From assembly GCA_030295235.1 (NCBI GenBank), contig AP026134.1, positions 434,001 through 498,000 on the forward strand: 64,000 bases of DNA, in the 5' to 3' direction. The notes beneath the pieces are model-generated. The model was given only the letters and a program-made list of their open reading frames with translations, did no database searches and was not told the origin of the DNA. The translations under genes were made by a program, and so were the position numbers. Source of the stretch: Fistulifera solaris (lineage: Eukaryota; Bacillariophyta; Bacillariophyceae; Naviculales; Stauroneidaceae). Positions 9,798 to 21,000 of this stretch are shown in pieces; position 1 is the stretch's first letter, and each line of letters begins with the position of its first letter.

Positions 9798-11188
9798 ATG
9801 TTAACTTGCGAACTATCTGGAGAAGTGATCGTCGACGGAGGCGTGGTGACGCCCTCCGGTCATGTTTGCAGCCGTCGAATCTTGCTGCAAAAAATTCAGG
9901 AGAACGGCGGATTGGACCCTTTACGGAAGGTCCGCTATCGGAAGATGACCTCATTGAACTCAAAACCAGCACCAACATTCCGCCACGAACAGCTGCGTCA
10001 TTCCCATCCATATTAAAGCAGTTACAAGAAGAGTACGATGCAGTGCTGTTGGAGTTGATTGACACGCGGGCGGCCCTGCAAGAAACGCGCCAAGAGTTGT
10101 CGACGGCCTTGTATCAAAACGATGCGGCGATTCGAGTCATTGCCCGACTTTCTGCGGAACGGGATGCTGCACGTAATACACAAATGGAACAACCACCGGA
10201 AAAGAAACGAAAGTTAGCGGCGGCTATCGAATCGCAGAATTTGTCGGAAAATGATCTTCGAGAGATGCAAGACGTTTGGGAGTCACTCAAATCGACACGA
10301 AAAGCTCGGCAGAAGGAAGCAAGCGATAAAGCGTGGAGTCCTGAACTGCATGCAGCTCTAAAAGTCTCTCAGCAAAGCATGCCATTGGAATCGCCCACTA
10401 GTTTGGCTGTATCTGCATCATCAATAGTCGGGTGCAGTAATAAGCAGTTGCTGCTTTATGACGCTCAAGAGCACAAAGCGATTGGTTCGGTGGATGCGAG
10501 CTTGTCAACTGTCGATATCGATTCAAAGCACATTGTTGGAGGCTCCGACTCGGGACTTTTGTCGATTTGGTCGTACCAAGATGGTATCAAACTGGCGCAT
10601 TCCGTTTCTGTAGAACAAGCTATTGTGCATGTCCAGCTTCATCCCAATCAGATGCACGTCATTGTTACAACACAGGATGGTGTCATTCGTATCTTTCGAA
10701 TTGAACAATCTCTTCCGGTCGTGGGGGTCTACAAAAATGAAGAATCTACTCTTACAAAAGGTGCGCTGCACCCCGACGGTTTAATCTACATTGTGGGAAC
10801 GACTACGGGAGCGTTGGCTATTTGGGATCTAAAAAACCAAGTTCTTGCTGGAACAATGGGTGGGGGTTCACCGGTTGTGGATGTCGTTTTCTCCAACAAT
10901 GGATATCACATAGCGGCAGCGCACGAAAACGGCGTTATTGTCATTTGGGATTTGCGAAAACAGAAAGAAGTGACACGGTTGGAGACCCCAGGTGTTTCCT
11001 CAGTGTGCTTTGATGCTACTGGAAAGTTTCTAGTGTATGGGCAAAGGGAAGGTGTTTCGATTACCGCTGTCAAGCAGTGGGATAAAAAAGTCACTATCCC
11101 ATGTCTGGGTGTTGAAAGGGTAGTCTGGAGTGAAGATTGGCTGGTCGTATCGACGCCTTCAGGAGTCCAATTTGTTGCACCCGCCTAA
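9798..11188 (+). CDS. PRP19: PRP19/PSO4 U-box E3 ubiquitin ligase, spliceosome NineTeen complex core
   Basis: Start at 9798 (MLTCELSGEVIVDGGVVTPS) matches the PRP19 N-terminus. The U-box runs to about residue 55, with 'HVCSRRILLQKIQENGG' and 'PLSEDDLIELK'. The coiled-coil tetramerisation segment follows ('ALQETRQELSTALYQNDAA', 'VIARLSAERDAAR'), and then a WD40 propeller from about residue 200 to the end (for example 'GALHPDGLIYIVGTTTGALAIWDL'). PRP19 is the scaffold and ubiquitin ligase of the NTC that activates the spliceosome, and it acts in DNA repair. One frame break: the U-box frame and the rest differ by one base at the T-run 9920-9922. Adding one T gives an unbroken 'ENGGLDPFTEGPLSEDD', so the break is probably a missing homopolymer base. 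Confidence 0.93.
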
Positions 11189-11805
11189 CAGAACCTTGTT
11201 ATTAATCGATAATATAGCTGTCAAAGCGCATATGTAATCGCTTTTTGTGTGAAGCTCTTATTCATAGTACCGGTACTTGCGTCGCGAGACGATCAGTTTC
11301 GGATGTGCGGAAGTACTGTAGACTTCGTAGAAAAAGCGTTGTGATTGTGAACGATGAATCGTCGATGATGTGGGTTTAGTGAATGTCCTCAACACAGGAA
11401 AGTATCCTAGAGTCACCTTCATTGCCTGAGGTAAAAGCAGCACCTTCTAAAGGCTAATCTTTCAACTAATTCGTCAAGTTTCTTTACTATTTTCATTAAC
11501 TTTTCCGAGTCATGCCTCATCGTATCCCAACAGCAAAAAGTCGTCGAAGAAATGCGATCTAAATACCGGTAAGTGAATGAGCAAAAGGATCATAGCAACG
11601 AAGAAAGGCGACGACAGAGTGCAGTGTCGGAACGCATCAACCTAAGAAAGATAGGTCATTGTTTCGTAAACTAGCTGCGTTTGCATGAGATTCTCACCGT
11701 ATCCGAGGGATCTGTGAGTACTAGCACAGTCTTCAAATATCATCTTGTATCTGGCAGTGGCTCGACACCAACCGAACGCGTATTCGACTTAATCCTACAT
11801 GTAGC
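11189..11805. other. Intergenic, convergent gene ends
   Basis: About 600 bases between the 3' ends of PRP19 (+) and the rhomboid gene (-). A GTACCGGTAC tract lies at about 11266-11276. No gene or structured RNA recognised. Confidence 0.5.
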
Positions 11806-12793
11806 CTAGCCCGGTCTGCAGTAACAGAGAACCAAAAGCGATCGGATGAGCTTCAAGAAACGGCTCAAACAAATTCTTGACTTGGAACATCCTCTGTCGG
11901 CAGTCCGCTCCATTCTTCCCCGACGGACTCCGTGGCGACAGCTCGTTGTCGAAATCGTCGCACCGTACGCGTCCAAAAAGCTCATGATGGGTTCTACCGC
12001 AGACGAAATCGATGGACCCAATGGCGTCCTTAAATTTATTGGTGGAACAAATGACGGGCTACGCGTCAGAACGTTCACGACGGGCCACTCTTCCATCGTT
12101 TGTAGGCGACGTTCGTCGGTAATGAGTATGCCATCGAAACATCCCGCGCTGTGGAGGAACCCCGTAAGAATACCGGACAAATGGCCATAAAAAGAAATGT
12201 TGGGCAGGATCAGTTGCAGTACCAACAGTCTGTGACAACGAACACTTCAGTGGTGAGACACAAGCAGTGGAAGCACAAACATGCCGCGACTCTGCTTACA
12301 ATGCAAACGGATAGAATAAAGGTGGCACTTCGACCATTCCGAACAACGAACGCGATTGCGAACTGCTGGTCACATCTAACACCAGCATGTGAAACAAAAC
12401 TCCCGAAAAACCGACCGCGTGTTGCAAATACAGATCGTTGTTGCCCATTGCCAGAAACAGCAAGGATATTCCGATGTAAACCATGGGTATCATAACGATC
12501 GACAGAAAGGTGGATAAAAGATGGTAGAAAGTTCCGACTCGTTTCTCAACCGAGGAGCTGATAGCGAAAGCAGAAAGCATATTCAGTGCAATATGCAAAA
12601 AGTTCGCATGGAAAAATGCGTGTGTTAGGATGCGATAGACCTCCCAGTGCTTCACAATCCGTTGGGGACAGAGTGTGAAGGTTTGCAGCGGTAAATCGAA
12701 GACGGTTTGGCAGCCGTACACGACGAAGCAAACCGCTATCACCGTCAACGTGGAGGGTGGGACTAACTGCATCTCTTCATTTAATCGCGACAT
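11806..12793 (-). CDS. Rhomboid-family intramembrane serine protease
   Basis: Two exons, 12300-12793 and 11806-12229, with a 70-base intron (12230-12299, GTAAGC..CACAG). Joining in phase gives 'FYPFALLLVLQLILPNISF', and the product is about 305 residues. Rhomboid hallmarks are 'HAFFHANFLHIALNML' (helices 1-2 with the conserved His/Asn), the catalytic Ser in 'VGFSG' (about residue 130) and the catalytic His in 'FYGHLSG' (about residue 181). About six hydrophobic helices are seen. The sequence is closest in style to the RHBDD1/RBL eukaryotic secretory group (inference). The C-terminal 110 residues after the last helix are hydrophilic, contain 'EEWPVVN', and have no recognised UBA or zinc domain. 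Both catalytic residues are retained, so an active protease is predicted. Confidence 0.9.
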
Positions 12794-12875
12794 GATTTCA
12801 ATGATGGTTGATCGGTTGGAAGTGCTCTAATTATAAAATGGCCAGAGTCGTGCTTAAGCATAGAACCACTCCCCA

Positions 12876-13160
12876 GATTATCTGGGGATGTGAGAACACC
12901 GCACTCCCAAATTTTCCATGTAATTGAAAACACAGCACCCACAGATTTTCTTTGTATGTGAAAACATCACACCCCCAGATTTTCTGGGTATTTAAAAAAC
13001 TAAATTACCAGATTTTCTGGGAATGTGAAAAACTAAATTACCAGATTTTCTGGGAATGTGAAAAACTAAACAAGCAGATTTTCTGGGAATGTGAAAAACT
13101 AAACAAGCAGATTTTCTGGGTATTTGAAAAACCACAGGACCAGATTTTCTGTGCAGCAAG
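12876..13160 (+). repeat. 33-bp minisatellite upstream of the myosin gene
   Basis: At least nine successive units of about 33 bases share the core CAGATTTTCTGGGAATGTGAAAAAC. Units at about 13014-13110 are nearly identical, while those at 12876-12980 and after 13120 are increasingly divergent, giving a gradient from the centre outward. Because 33 is a multiple of three the array is open in one frame and reads as an 11-residue repeat (QIFWECEKLNY/K). That frame is not joined to a convincing gene start and ends at about 13329. Confidence 0.85.
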
Positions 13161-13318
13161 GAAAGGGAATGACCCGCATGAATTCAAAATTATGGTCGGA
13201 GACTTCGTTATTGATTATGGCTACCATAATCAATATTCGTGCTATTTCACTTTTTCCCTCCATTTTCTTGGCTTTCCCGATTATTCCTTTCATTTCCCAA
13301 AAAACAATAATTGCATTC

Positions 13319-16300
13319 ATGTTACATGACAACGATAACAAAGGCACTCGCGTCTGGGTAAAACGATCCTTGTTTCCCGTGCAGGAGTCGACTACCCGCA
13401 AAGTTGTCCGAGCGACCAGCAACGATGAGCTCGACCGTCGCTTGTCGAAGAAAAGCATCGTGCGTTCCCACTCGGGAGATGAAATACTATTCCCCTCACG
13501 AAAGAGGTCAAGTCGACTTGCATCCAATGGTGTCGAGGAATATGAGTGGGCGTTAGGGTGGATGAACGAACCAGAAACAGACGAAACTATTTCGATACGT
13601 CTGGATGACAGTGAGAACAAAAATGGCCTTGTAAAGGTCACAACGATTACGCTTTCAAAGGAGAAAGTCGGAACAGAAGTTTTAATTGCGAATCCTACCC
13701 CCTTGGCTCCCAACGACTTGGTCACGTTAGATCATTTTCATGAACCGACGGTGGTCGAATGTTTGAGACGGCGATTCGAGCAAGGTCACATTTATACCAA
13801 CACTGGACCCGTTTTAATTGCCCTAAATCCCTTTCGAAATTTGGCCGAATTGTACGGAGAGGATGTTATGCGCATGTACTGGAATCATGCGGAACAACAA
13901 GTATTAGATCACGACGATCTATTGCCCCCACATGTGTACGCGATTGCCGACAATTCGTTCCGCAACATGATGCGTGGATTAGAAATGAGTGTCTCCTCCA
14001 AGAAAAATACCAACCAAAGTATTCTCGTCTCCGGAGAATCCGGAGCCGGGAAGACCGTGACGACCAAATATATCATGAAATATCTCGCAGCTCTATCGCA
14101 ACGGGCGCATCAATCCGCCTCGGGACGAACGCGGGCCTATTTGAACGTTCCGTCCCATTCATCGTCGCCCCCGACTTTACGTCGTCATTGTCAATCGAAG
14201 CGCAGGTATTACAAAGTAATCCTATTTTGGAGTCGTTCGGGAATGCTAGAACAATACGGAATGACAATTCGAGTCGCTTTGGAAAATTCATTCAAATGCA
14301 GTTTAGTGAAACGGGGCGTCTTTTGGGAACAGCAATTGAAACATATTTATTAGAGAAGGTGCGGGTCGTACACCAAAGTGAAGGAGAAAGGAATTATCAC
14401 ATCTTTTACGAGTTGCTGTCGTCTTCTGTATCCGAAGAAGAAAGTGTTCGTCTCCAAACTCGGAAACGAAAGCCTTCGGATTTTAAGCTATTGTCGAGTG
14501 GGACCTACGTACGGCGCGATGGTGTAAAAGACTCGGATACGTACCAGGATCTGCAAAAAGCAATGAAGATGATTGGATTTTCATCAGAAGAGATATCTGA
14601 CATTGTGAATGTGACCGCTGCTGTAATGCACGCATCGAACACAATATTCGATCCTAAAATTGACGAAGGATGCAGCGTGGCTCGTGATAATGTGCACTTG
14701 ACAGCTACGTGCCAACTTCTCGGTATTAAAATAGATGATTTTGAAGAGGCTCTTTGCTTCTTTTCTCGTATGGCTGGAGGGCAGGTATATAGGTCCCCAC
14801 AGACTGTGGAGAGAGCAGAGAAAGGTCTTGACGCTCTGCTCAAGGCAACATACGGCGCACTTTTTGAATTTCTGGTCAAACGAATCAATATTTCAATATC
14901 CGGTCACGAAAATGGCCATTCATCTGTGATCGGCGTTCTCGACATTTTCGGCTTTGAATCGTTTAGACAAATTCGTTTGAGCAGCTCTGTATCAATTACT
15001 GCAACGAAGTCTTACAGCAACAGTTCAATACGTTCATGTTAAAAAACGAACAGGCTGAATACATAAGCGAAGGTATCGATTGGGATTTTATTAAATTTCC
15101 CGAGAACCAGGATGTTCTCGATCTGATCGAGCATAAAACCGACGGCATTATGTCAATATTGGACGATATGTGCAAGGCTCCCGGGGCGTCGGACAAAGCT
15201 TTTGCGAGTGAAATCATTAAGCGGTGTGATAAACAGTCGTGCTTTACTGCAAATTTCAAAGACACATCGCCCTTATTTTCGGTCAAGCATTTCGCCGGGT
15301 CGGTCGAGTACACAACGGACGGGTTTTTAGAAAAGAATCGAAATGAGCTTCCCAAAGAAACCAGCGAATTGTTAAAAAGTAGCAGCAGCAAGTTTGTTCA
15401 TCAATTGGCAGATATCATTGTGGACTCTTCATCCAATGGAAATGTCGAAGCTTCGAAAACACGGACAGTGAAAACCGTCGGTGGTTTCTTTCGTCAACAG
15501 GTGAAGGATCTACGACAAAAAATTGATACAACGTATCCACACTACGTGCGATGTATCAAACCCAATTCCGCGTTAGTTCATAGTGAATATGATTCAGCAA
15601 TGGTCGCGCAACAGCTTCGATGCGGAGGTATTCTACAGGCCGTCAGTGTCACAAGGGACGGATTTACACTGCATTATAGCCACGAGGATTTCTTGCAGCG
15701 GTACCAGGTTCTTGTTGCCGAAAAGGCAGGTACAGTGACGGTTTCGAAACAAGCGATTGAGACCGAATGTAAGAAACTTGTCGATACTTTGCTCGGGCGG
15801 ATAGAGGAGGAAGAGCAATATCACTCGAACAAAGAAAGCACAAATGATCTAGCCACCGAAGTATCCGCCGTTGATAGAACCGATGTTTCCCAAGACAACG
15901 AGGCGCTGATTCAATTTGGCAAAACCAAGGTTTTATTGAAGCATCATGCTTTCCTGTTTCTGGAGCGTCAATTGGGTGCTGTACAAAACAGAAATGCAAC
16001 CATACTGAACACCGCTTTCCGGCGGCACTTTTGTCAAACGGCGTATCGCTGCGTTCGGGCGGCGTTTCGCGCGGAACTGGCGAGTCGTGGGACAACCTTT
16101 GAAGAGTGGTTCGAACATCGTGAAATCTATTACCGTCCCCGCGAAAAAGGCAGTCTGCGGATTCCGAATCTCGTGAGCCATCGCATGAAGATGTTCAATG
16201 CTGCTGCTGGTGGTAGGAAGAAGCGGAAGGAAGTTGCCGCTGACAACAAACGAATCGAATTGAAGAATCAAGTTTGGATCCTTCAGGACGATGGTCTTTT

Positions 16301-16349
16301 TAAGCGCAATCCCGACTATGTAGGTGAACCAATTGGAGCAAAACACTAA
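13319..16349 (+). CDS. Myosin heavy chain (motor domain with short tail)
   Basis: Start at the ATG 13319 (MLHDNDNKGTRVWVKRSLFP), which gives the SH3-like N-terminal 'RVWV' segment; about 1,010 residues. Motor motifs in order: 'YTNTGPVLIALNPF', P-loop 'GESGAGKT' (about residue 239), 'VLQSNPILESFGNA', switch I 'NDNSSRFGKF', switch II 'DIFGFESF' (about 540), 'NSFEQLCINYCNE', 'HYVRCIKPN' and the converter ('FGKTKVLL', about 870). One IQ-like stretch and about 100 charged residues follow, so the tail is short and lacks a long coiled coil. Two one-base frame breaks, both explained by a missing base: the C-run 14168-14172 in loop 1 and TTTAGACA at 14962-14968 just after switch II. All catalytic loops are intact. 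An actin-based motor of a stramenopile class is predicted. Confidence 0.92.
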
Positions 16350-16530
16350 CAATCAGCTTGAGGTACTGATTGAAATTTAGCTACGCTGATCATCGTGGAC
16401 GAATTAACGAATCAAACATGGGAAGCTACATGTTTGGGGTATAACCCGATGACTTTAACTAATAACAACTCAGATTGCGCTTAGCTCGTGAGCCCAACTG
16501 ACTATTACTACAGGTATAAGGTTAGGATTG

Positions 16531-17398
16531 TTACGCGAAGACTTGCAGCACAACCATACCGACAATCATCAGTAGAATCGTTCTGAAGCAACAACAAACA
16601 AGAGAAAAGTGAGGTACTGTCGGGACAAACGAGAGATCCATCCAAGACGACTTACAATCCGGGTGCGGACGACTCCAGTCCCACCGTATCGGTATTCAAA
16701 TCCGAGACACCGCCCGCCGTCGGATCTTCACCGACGGGCGCCAGAACCAGCGCCGCCACTGGCGTAACCAACGGAGCAGCCACCGGTGTAACGATTGGTG
16801 TTGGCAAAACGATCATGACCGGTCCTCCGCTGGGAACGTCACTGGGTGCGTCGCTGAGGAAGTCACTGGGAGCATCGCTGGGCGCGTCGCTCAAAATGGG
16901 TTCTACTACTACTACTGGAGCGGGCAACGGAGCGGGCAATGGCTCAGGCACGGGAGCTGGAACCGGCACAGGAACATCGACAATGTCCTCACAGGCCAAC
17001 GGAGCATATCCCGATATTTCCACGTTTCGTTCTTCTCCCACGACCGAATTGTCTTGATCGATCAAAATTTGATAGGGATATCCGGCCGCGTAATAAGCAA
17101 TGCGACACGCCGCACCTTCCACGGGGCATCGCATGTAACACAACGAACTGATTTCCGTCATGTAATCCGACAACGACATTTCACCTCCTTGCGCGACGCC
17201 ATTTTTGACGCGAATGGATCGGACGGACGGGGCGGTCGAAATGCGGTTGGTCGTCAACGTGAACTGATAGCACGGCGGTGGAGTGAACTTGTTGTTGTTG
17301 GTCGTCCATTCACTCAAACCAGTCTCCCATCCGTCGGGGCATTGACTTAGTACGGTTGGAAGGAAGAGAAATGGAAGTAAGTTACACAGTTTCATCAT
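16531..17398 (-). CDS. Secreted Pro/Asp/Ser-rich protein, probably GPI-anchored
   Basis: Start at 17398 or 17395 gives 'MMKLCNLLPFLFLPTVLSQ', a clear signal peptide. The mature part has a Cys-containing domain of about 130 residues ('YQFTLTTN', 'CYMRCPVEGAACRIAYYAAG'). A low-complexity region follows with (PV/PA/PL)n runs and repeated 'SDAPSD' motifs. The frame would stop at 16652, but a GTAAGT donor overlaps that stop: intron 16583-16655 (73 bases, ends TTCAG). The 52-base last exon then adds 'TILLMIVGMVVLQVFA' and a stop. A Ser-Ser-Ala-Pro-Gly site followed by a terminal hydrophobic run is the layout of a GPI-anchor signal. Likely a cell-surface or cell-wall protein; the folded domain is not recognised. 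Confidence 0.75.
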
Positions 17399-18011
17399 GG
17401 TTGAAGGAATCGTATGTAACGCAAAAGGGGGAAAGTGAGACGAAACACCCATACAACGCGACTTTGGAAAACGGTGCAGGTGCAAAAATAATAATGAGGC
17501 AAAGTACTCTTATCACGATACCGTTACGAATTACAAGAAAATGGAGAGTTGTTTGGCCCGTCCTACTCCGACTTGGCACTGTCTTGGAGCCGCTCTAAGA
17601 AAAAGACCGTTGGAACATTCGCAACGGAGAGTTAAAATTCGAAACGAATACAATCGTACTTCCATTATCCTCATTAATTTTCTTTCAAAAGAATACCTTA
17701 AGATTAATTAGGGGATTAAATACCGTGCATCTGGAGTACTTAAAACCCTCGAATTTCAGTCCATTCAGGTCCTGAGTGAAACGTCATCACCCTTCCACAC
17801 CAAGCAATAATAATGATGCGTGACACACGCCCGACGAAATCGAACCATGACAGATTGGGAGAATTCGTGCATTGCAAATATCATCAAACTATCCAGCCTA
17901 TGTAACTTGTAGTCTATTCCTATAAAACAAATCAGTCTACATACCTTTCTATCATTGTTTGTTGATTTTAGCAAAAACAACGTGTCGAACGACACACTTC
18001 ATTGCTTCAAC
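17399..18011. other. Divergent intergenic region
   Basis: About 610 bases between the surface-protein gene (-) and the RAV1-like gene (+); both promoters must lie here. A-T rich around 17640-17720. No motif recognised. Confidence 0.5.
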
Positions 18012-21000
18012 ATGCCCACGGAAGAATCATTGCCCCGCAGCGGAGCGTTACGGCCACCCGGTGAATTAGGACATGCCCTCTCTCCCAGCGAAAGTGATCT
18101 TTCCAAAGGAAAAGGAGGCAAACACTCCAAGGCACATCCCGCCGTCCTAAAAGCGTATCAAGATGAAGAGGCCGCGATCAAACGCAATCACCGTGCGCGA
18201 CATGCGGCGGCCACTCCCCGTCGATCGGTACCCTCTCGCTGGTGACGGCATTGTGTTACAACGGAATGCCCATTGTGGTCGGCACGACGCGTCATGGATG
18301 TTACGTGATTTGTCCTCAAACACATTTTCTCTATCAGACCTTGTCACTCGGCAGTTCCGCCGAAATCATTGCCCTCGTGTCGTGCGATGAAACGGGTCTT
18401 TTGGTCGTCGCGCATGCGGATGGATACCTACAAACCTATCTTCCCCGATCTTGTGATCCTGCTACCGAAAATTTCGGTCCGTATCGCTGGTGGGATGCGG
18501 CTTATTATGACTGTAAATCGTTGTTCTCGGCCAAGGACTTCAAGGGAGATTTGGATGTATCGTTATCGCACAATTATAAATTTCTTGTCGCACACGCCGA
18601 TCAACTGGCGGTCCTCAGCATTCACTCGTCTGTCGATGCGCAAGGACCCATGAAAGAAAGCAGAAATTGTGTGGACGACACAACTTCCCGGGAGAGTTGC
18701 CCTGGCCCGAATATCCGGAAATGCGCATTCCATGGCCGTAGTCTTGCAGAAGAATGCTGGCGACGACGATGATGGATCGGAGGGGGTGCATACGTTCGAT
18801 CGCGATTGGAATGATGGGAGTCAGGCGGATTCGTCGCTAGGACCAACACAAAGAGCAACATTGATGCGATCGACGTCGGTGGGAATTTTGTATCGACCCG
18901 GTCCTTTCCTAGTGCACAATGCCGCCGTCACGACCCTGTCCTTTCGAGGACTCGGCCACCTGCATTCCGTGGAGCGTGGAAATGATTTGCTGCTGACACA
19001 TTGTGCCCGTGACTCTGTGGCGCGTATCTTCGCTCAACACGACTGGAAAGAATTGGTGGATTGGACGACGTTGCGAAATACTCGTGTGGAATGGATCCGG
19101 GGCATATCGGCTTTCACTTTGGGTGATCTGGCGAGTCATCGATCCAGGAAAAGTGGCACTATGCCCAGGACCAAGTCGGAAGAAGATATGTATGAGATTC
19201 TGGGAAAAGGGGCACCTACACACTCGGTACCCAATCATGCGCAGCCATACTCGGGCGCTGGTGCGTGGATATCGGAATTGTCGTTTCAAGGGTCATTATC
19301 AACAATACGTCTTTCGCGGTTAACGTATCTTCAGCGCGGAATCGATGAAGCTTACCCAACTTTATTTGAATGTGTTTCTTCTCTGGTGCCGCCGAATACC
19401 TTCTTTTCACATGGAATCTTAGACACCATTAGTTGTGGTTTTTGTGTACAAGCCATTTGGCCTGCGTGGAATCCTTGGTTATCCGACACGAACAATAGAA
19501 CGGATGACACGGATACGTTGCGTGGTTCTGCCATGTCTTTTTTGGGTTTGTCGACTGGAATGAATTCAACCGGAGGACATTTTGGAGGTTCACTACTAGG
19601 AATAACCGAAACCCCTCCACTGGAGCTCCGAATCACGTGTACGCACCCCATGGGGGGAAGGATTATGTTGATAGGATTTCGGCTTCGAGGGGATGAAACA
19701 GCAATCGACGTTGAATTGCCCCGGAGGGCTGAGCTATCACTGGCAGATCTTGATCGTTTCATAGTATCGAAGACTGAGACTACTGCGCCTCAGGCTTCGC
19801 GTCAACACGAGTCTGGTAGGTTATCAGCTCGAGTCTCAACAACACTTCAATCGGTGGACGTTTTATGGCATCGTCCTGGTTCGTTCTTGCCGTCCACGTG
19901 GCAGCCCAAAGACGTAGATCGACTGGGCAAAGCACTTGCTGAAGCCACTGTTGTTCATGATGAGAGTTTATTGTCCGTCCCACTTGTTGAATCCCTTTTC
20001 ATCTTCCAAAAGAATTAAGACATGAGTCTATTACAGATGTCTTGTGGTGGCCAATTCGCGAGCCCAAATTTGGCGGCCAATCCTACCTGGCAGCAATCAC
20101 TACAGGTGGCTCAATCGTCATATTTTCCGTACCTCCACCCTACGGATTCCTGGAAACAAGTATGCCAGACAAGGATGAATGTTTCCCGGACGCAGATGAA
20201 GGGCGAATCTCTCATGCACACTCATTTACATCTGAGAAAAGTGTACGTACTCGATCCGAATACGAGGTTTTCATAACACCTGATCCAGATCACGGACTTG
20301 GTCTCCGTCTCGAGTCTAAAGTGGACGGCTTGTGTGCTGTCGCAGGGTCTTTCAAGAAGCATCCGTTGAATGGAGACATGCTTCCCGCAGAAAGAACTGG
20401 CATGATATGCCTGGGCGATGAATTGATTAGTGCGAACGGCATAGACTTGGAAAATCAACGATTCGAAGACATTATTGCTCGCGTGCGCGAAAGCGGTTTG
20501 TCTGCGGGGCCGGGAAATCCGATTTGTCTCAAGTTTCGTCCACTCCAGCAGATCTCAATTGTACAAAATATTGCTTCGAGAAGCACTTTCGAATCTGGTG
20601 ACGGGGGCCAAACGTCAAGTCATATTGATTTAAAAACCTCAAGCTCCATCGGAAGCATCAAATCCGCGTCGCAATGTGTCAGTTCCTTGGTGAGTTTTGG
20701 AAGAGCAGATACTTTTTCGAATGTAATCGCTGTTGTCGAAGGTGCACTTACGACAAGTAGTGGTCAGCACACATCCGACTGGCGATTCGTACTTGTCTCT
20801 CTATTCCAGTTGATAGAATCGTCAGGAAATGGCGCTTTGTTTATAGCCGTCAATGGCGCAGAGGTTCAAGTATTTTCTATTTTCCTCAATGAAGGTGCTA
20901 GTGGGGCCAAGTTTGAAAAGCTCGATCAATTGAATGTATCCGGAGGTAGCGATCGCTGCTACGCGTTGTCAACATTGAGAATATTCATTGGTGGTGTAGA

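Noticed and set aside
12952-13329. Plus-strand ORF reading the minisatellite as QIFWECEKLNY repeats
   Set aside because: Not called a gene because there is no conserved start or family match; openness follows from a 33-base period. Kept as a finding only.
13099-13725. 208-codon minus-strand frame over the myosin 5' region
   Set aside because: Overlaps the minisatellite and the start of a clear myosin; composition is that of a shadow frame.
16270-16660. Stop of the surface protein at 16652 as the true C-terminus
   Set aside because: The stop lies inside a perfect GTAAGT donor, and splicing adds a sensible GPI-type tail; the unspliced form remains possible as an isoform.
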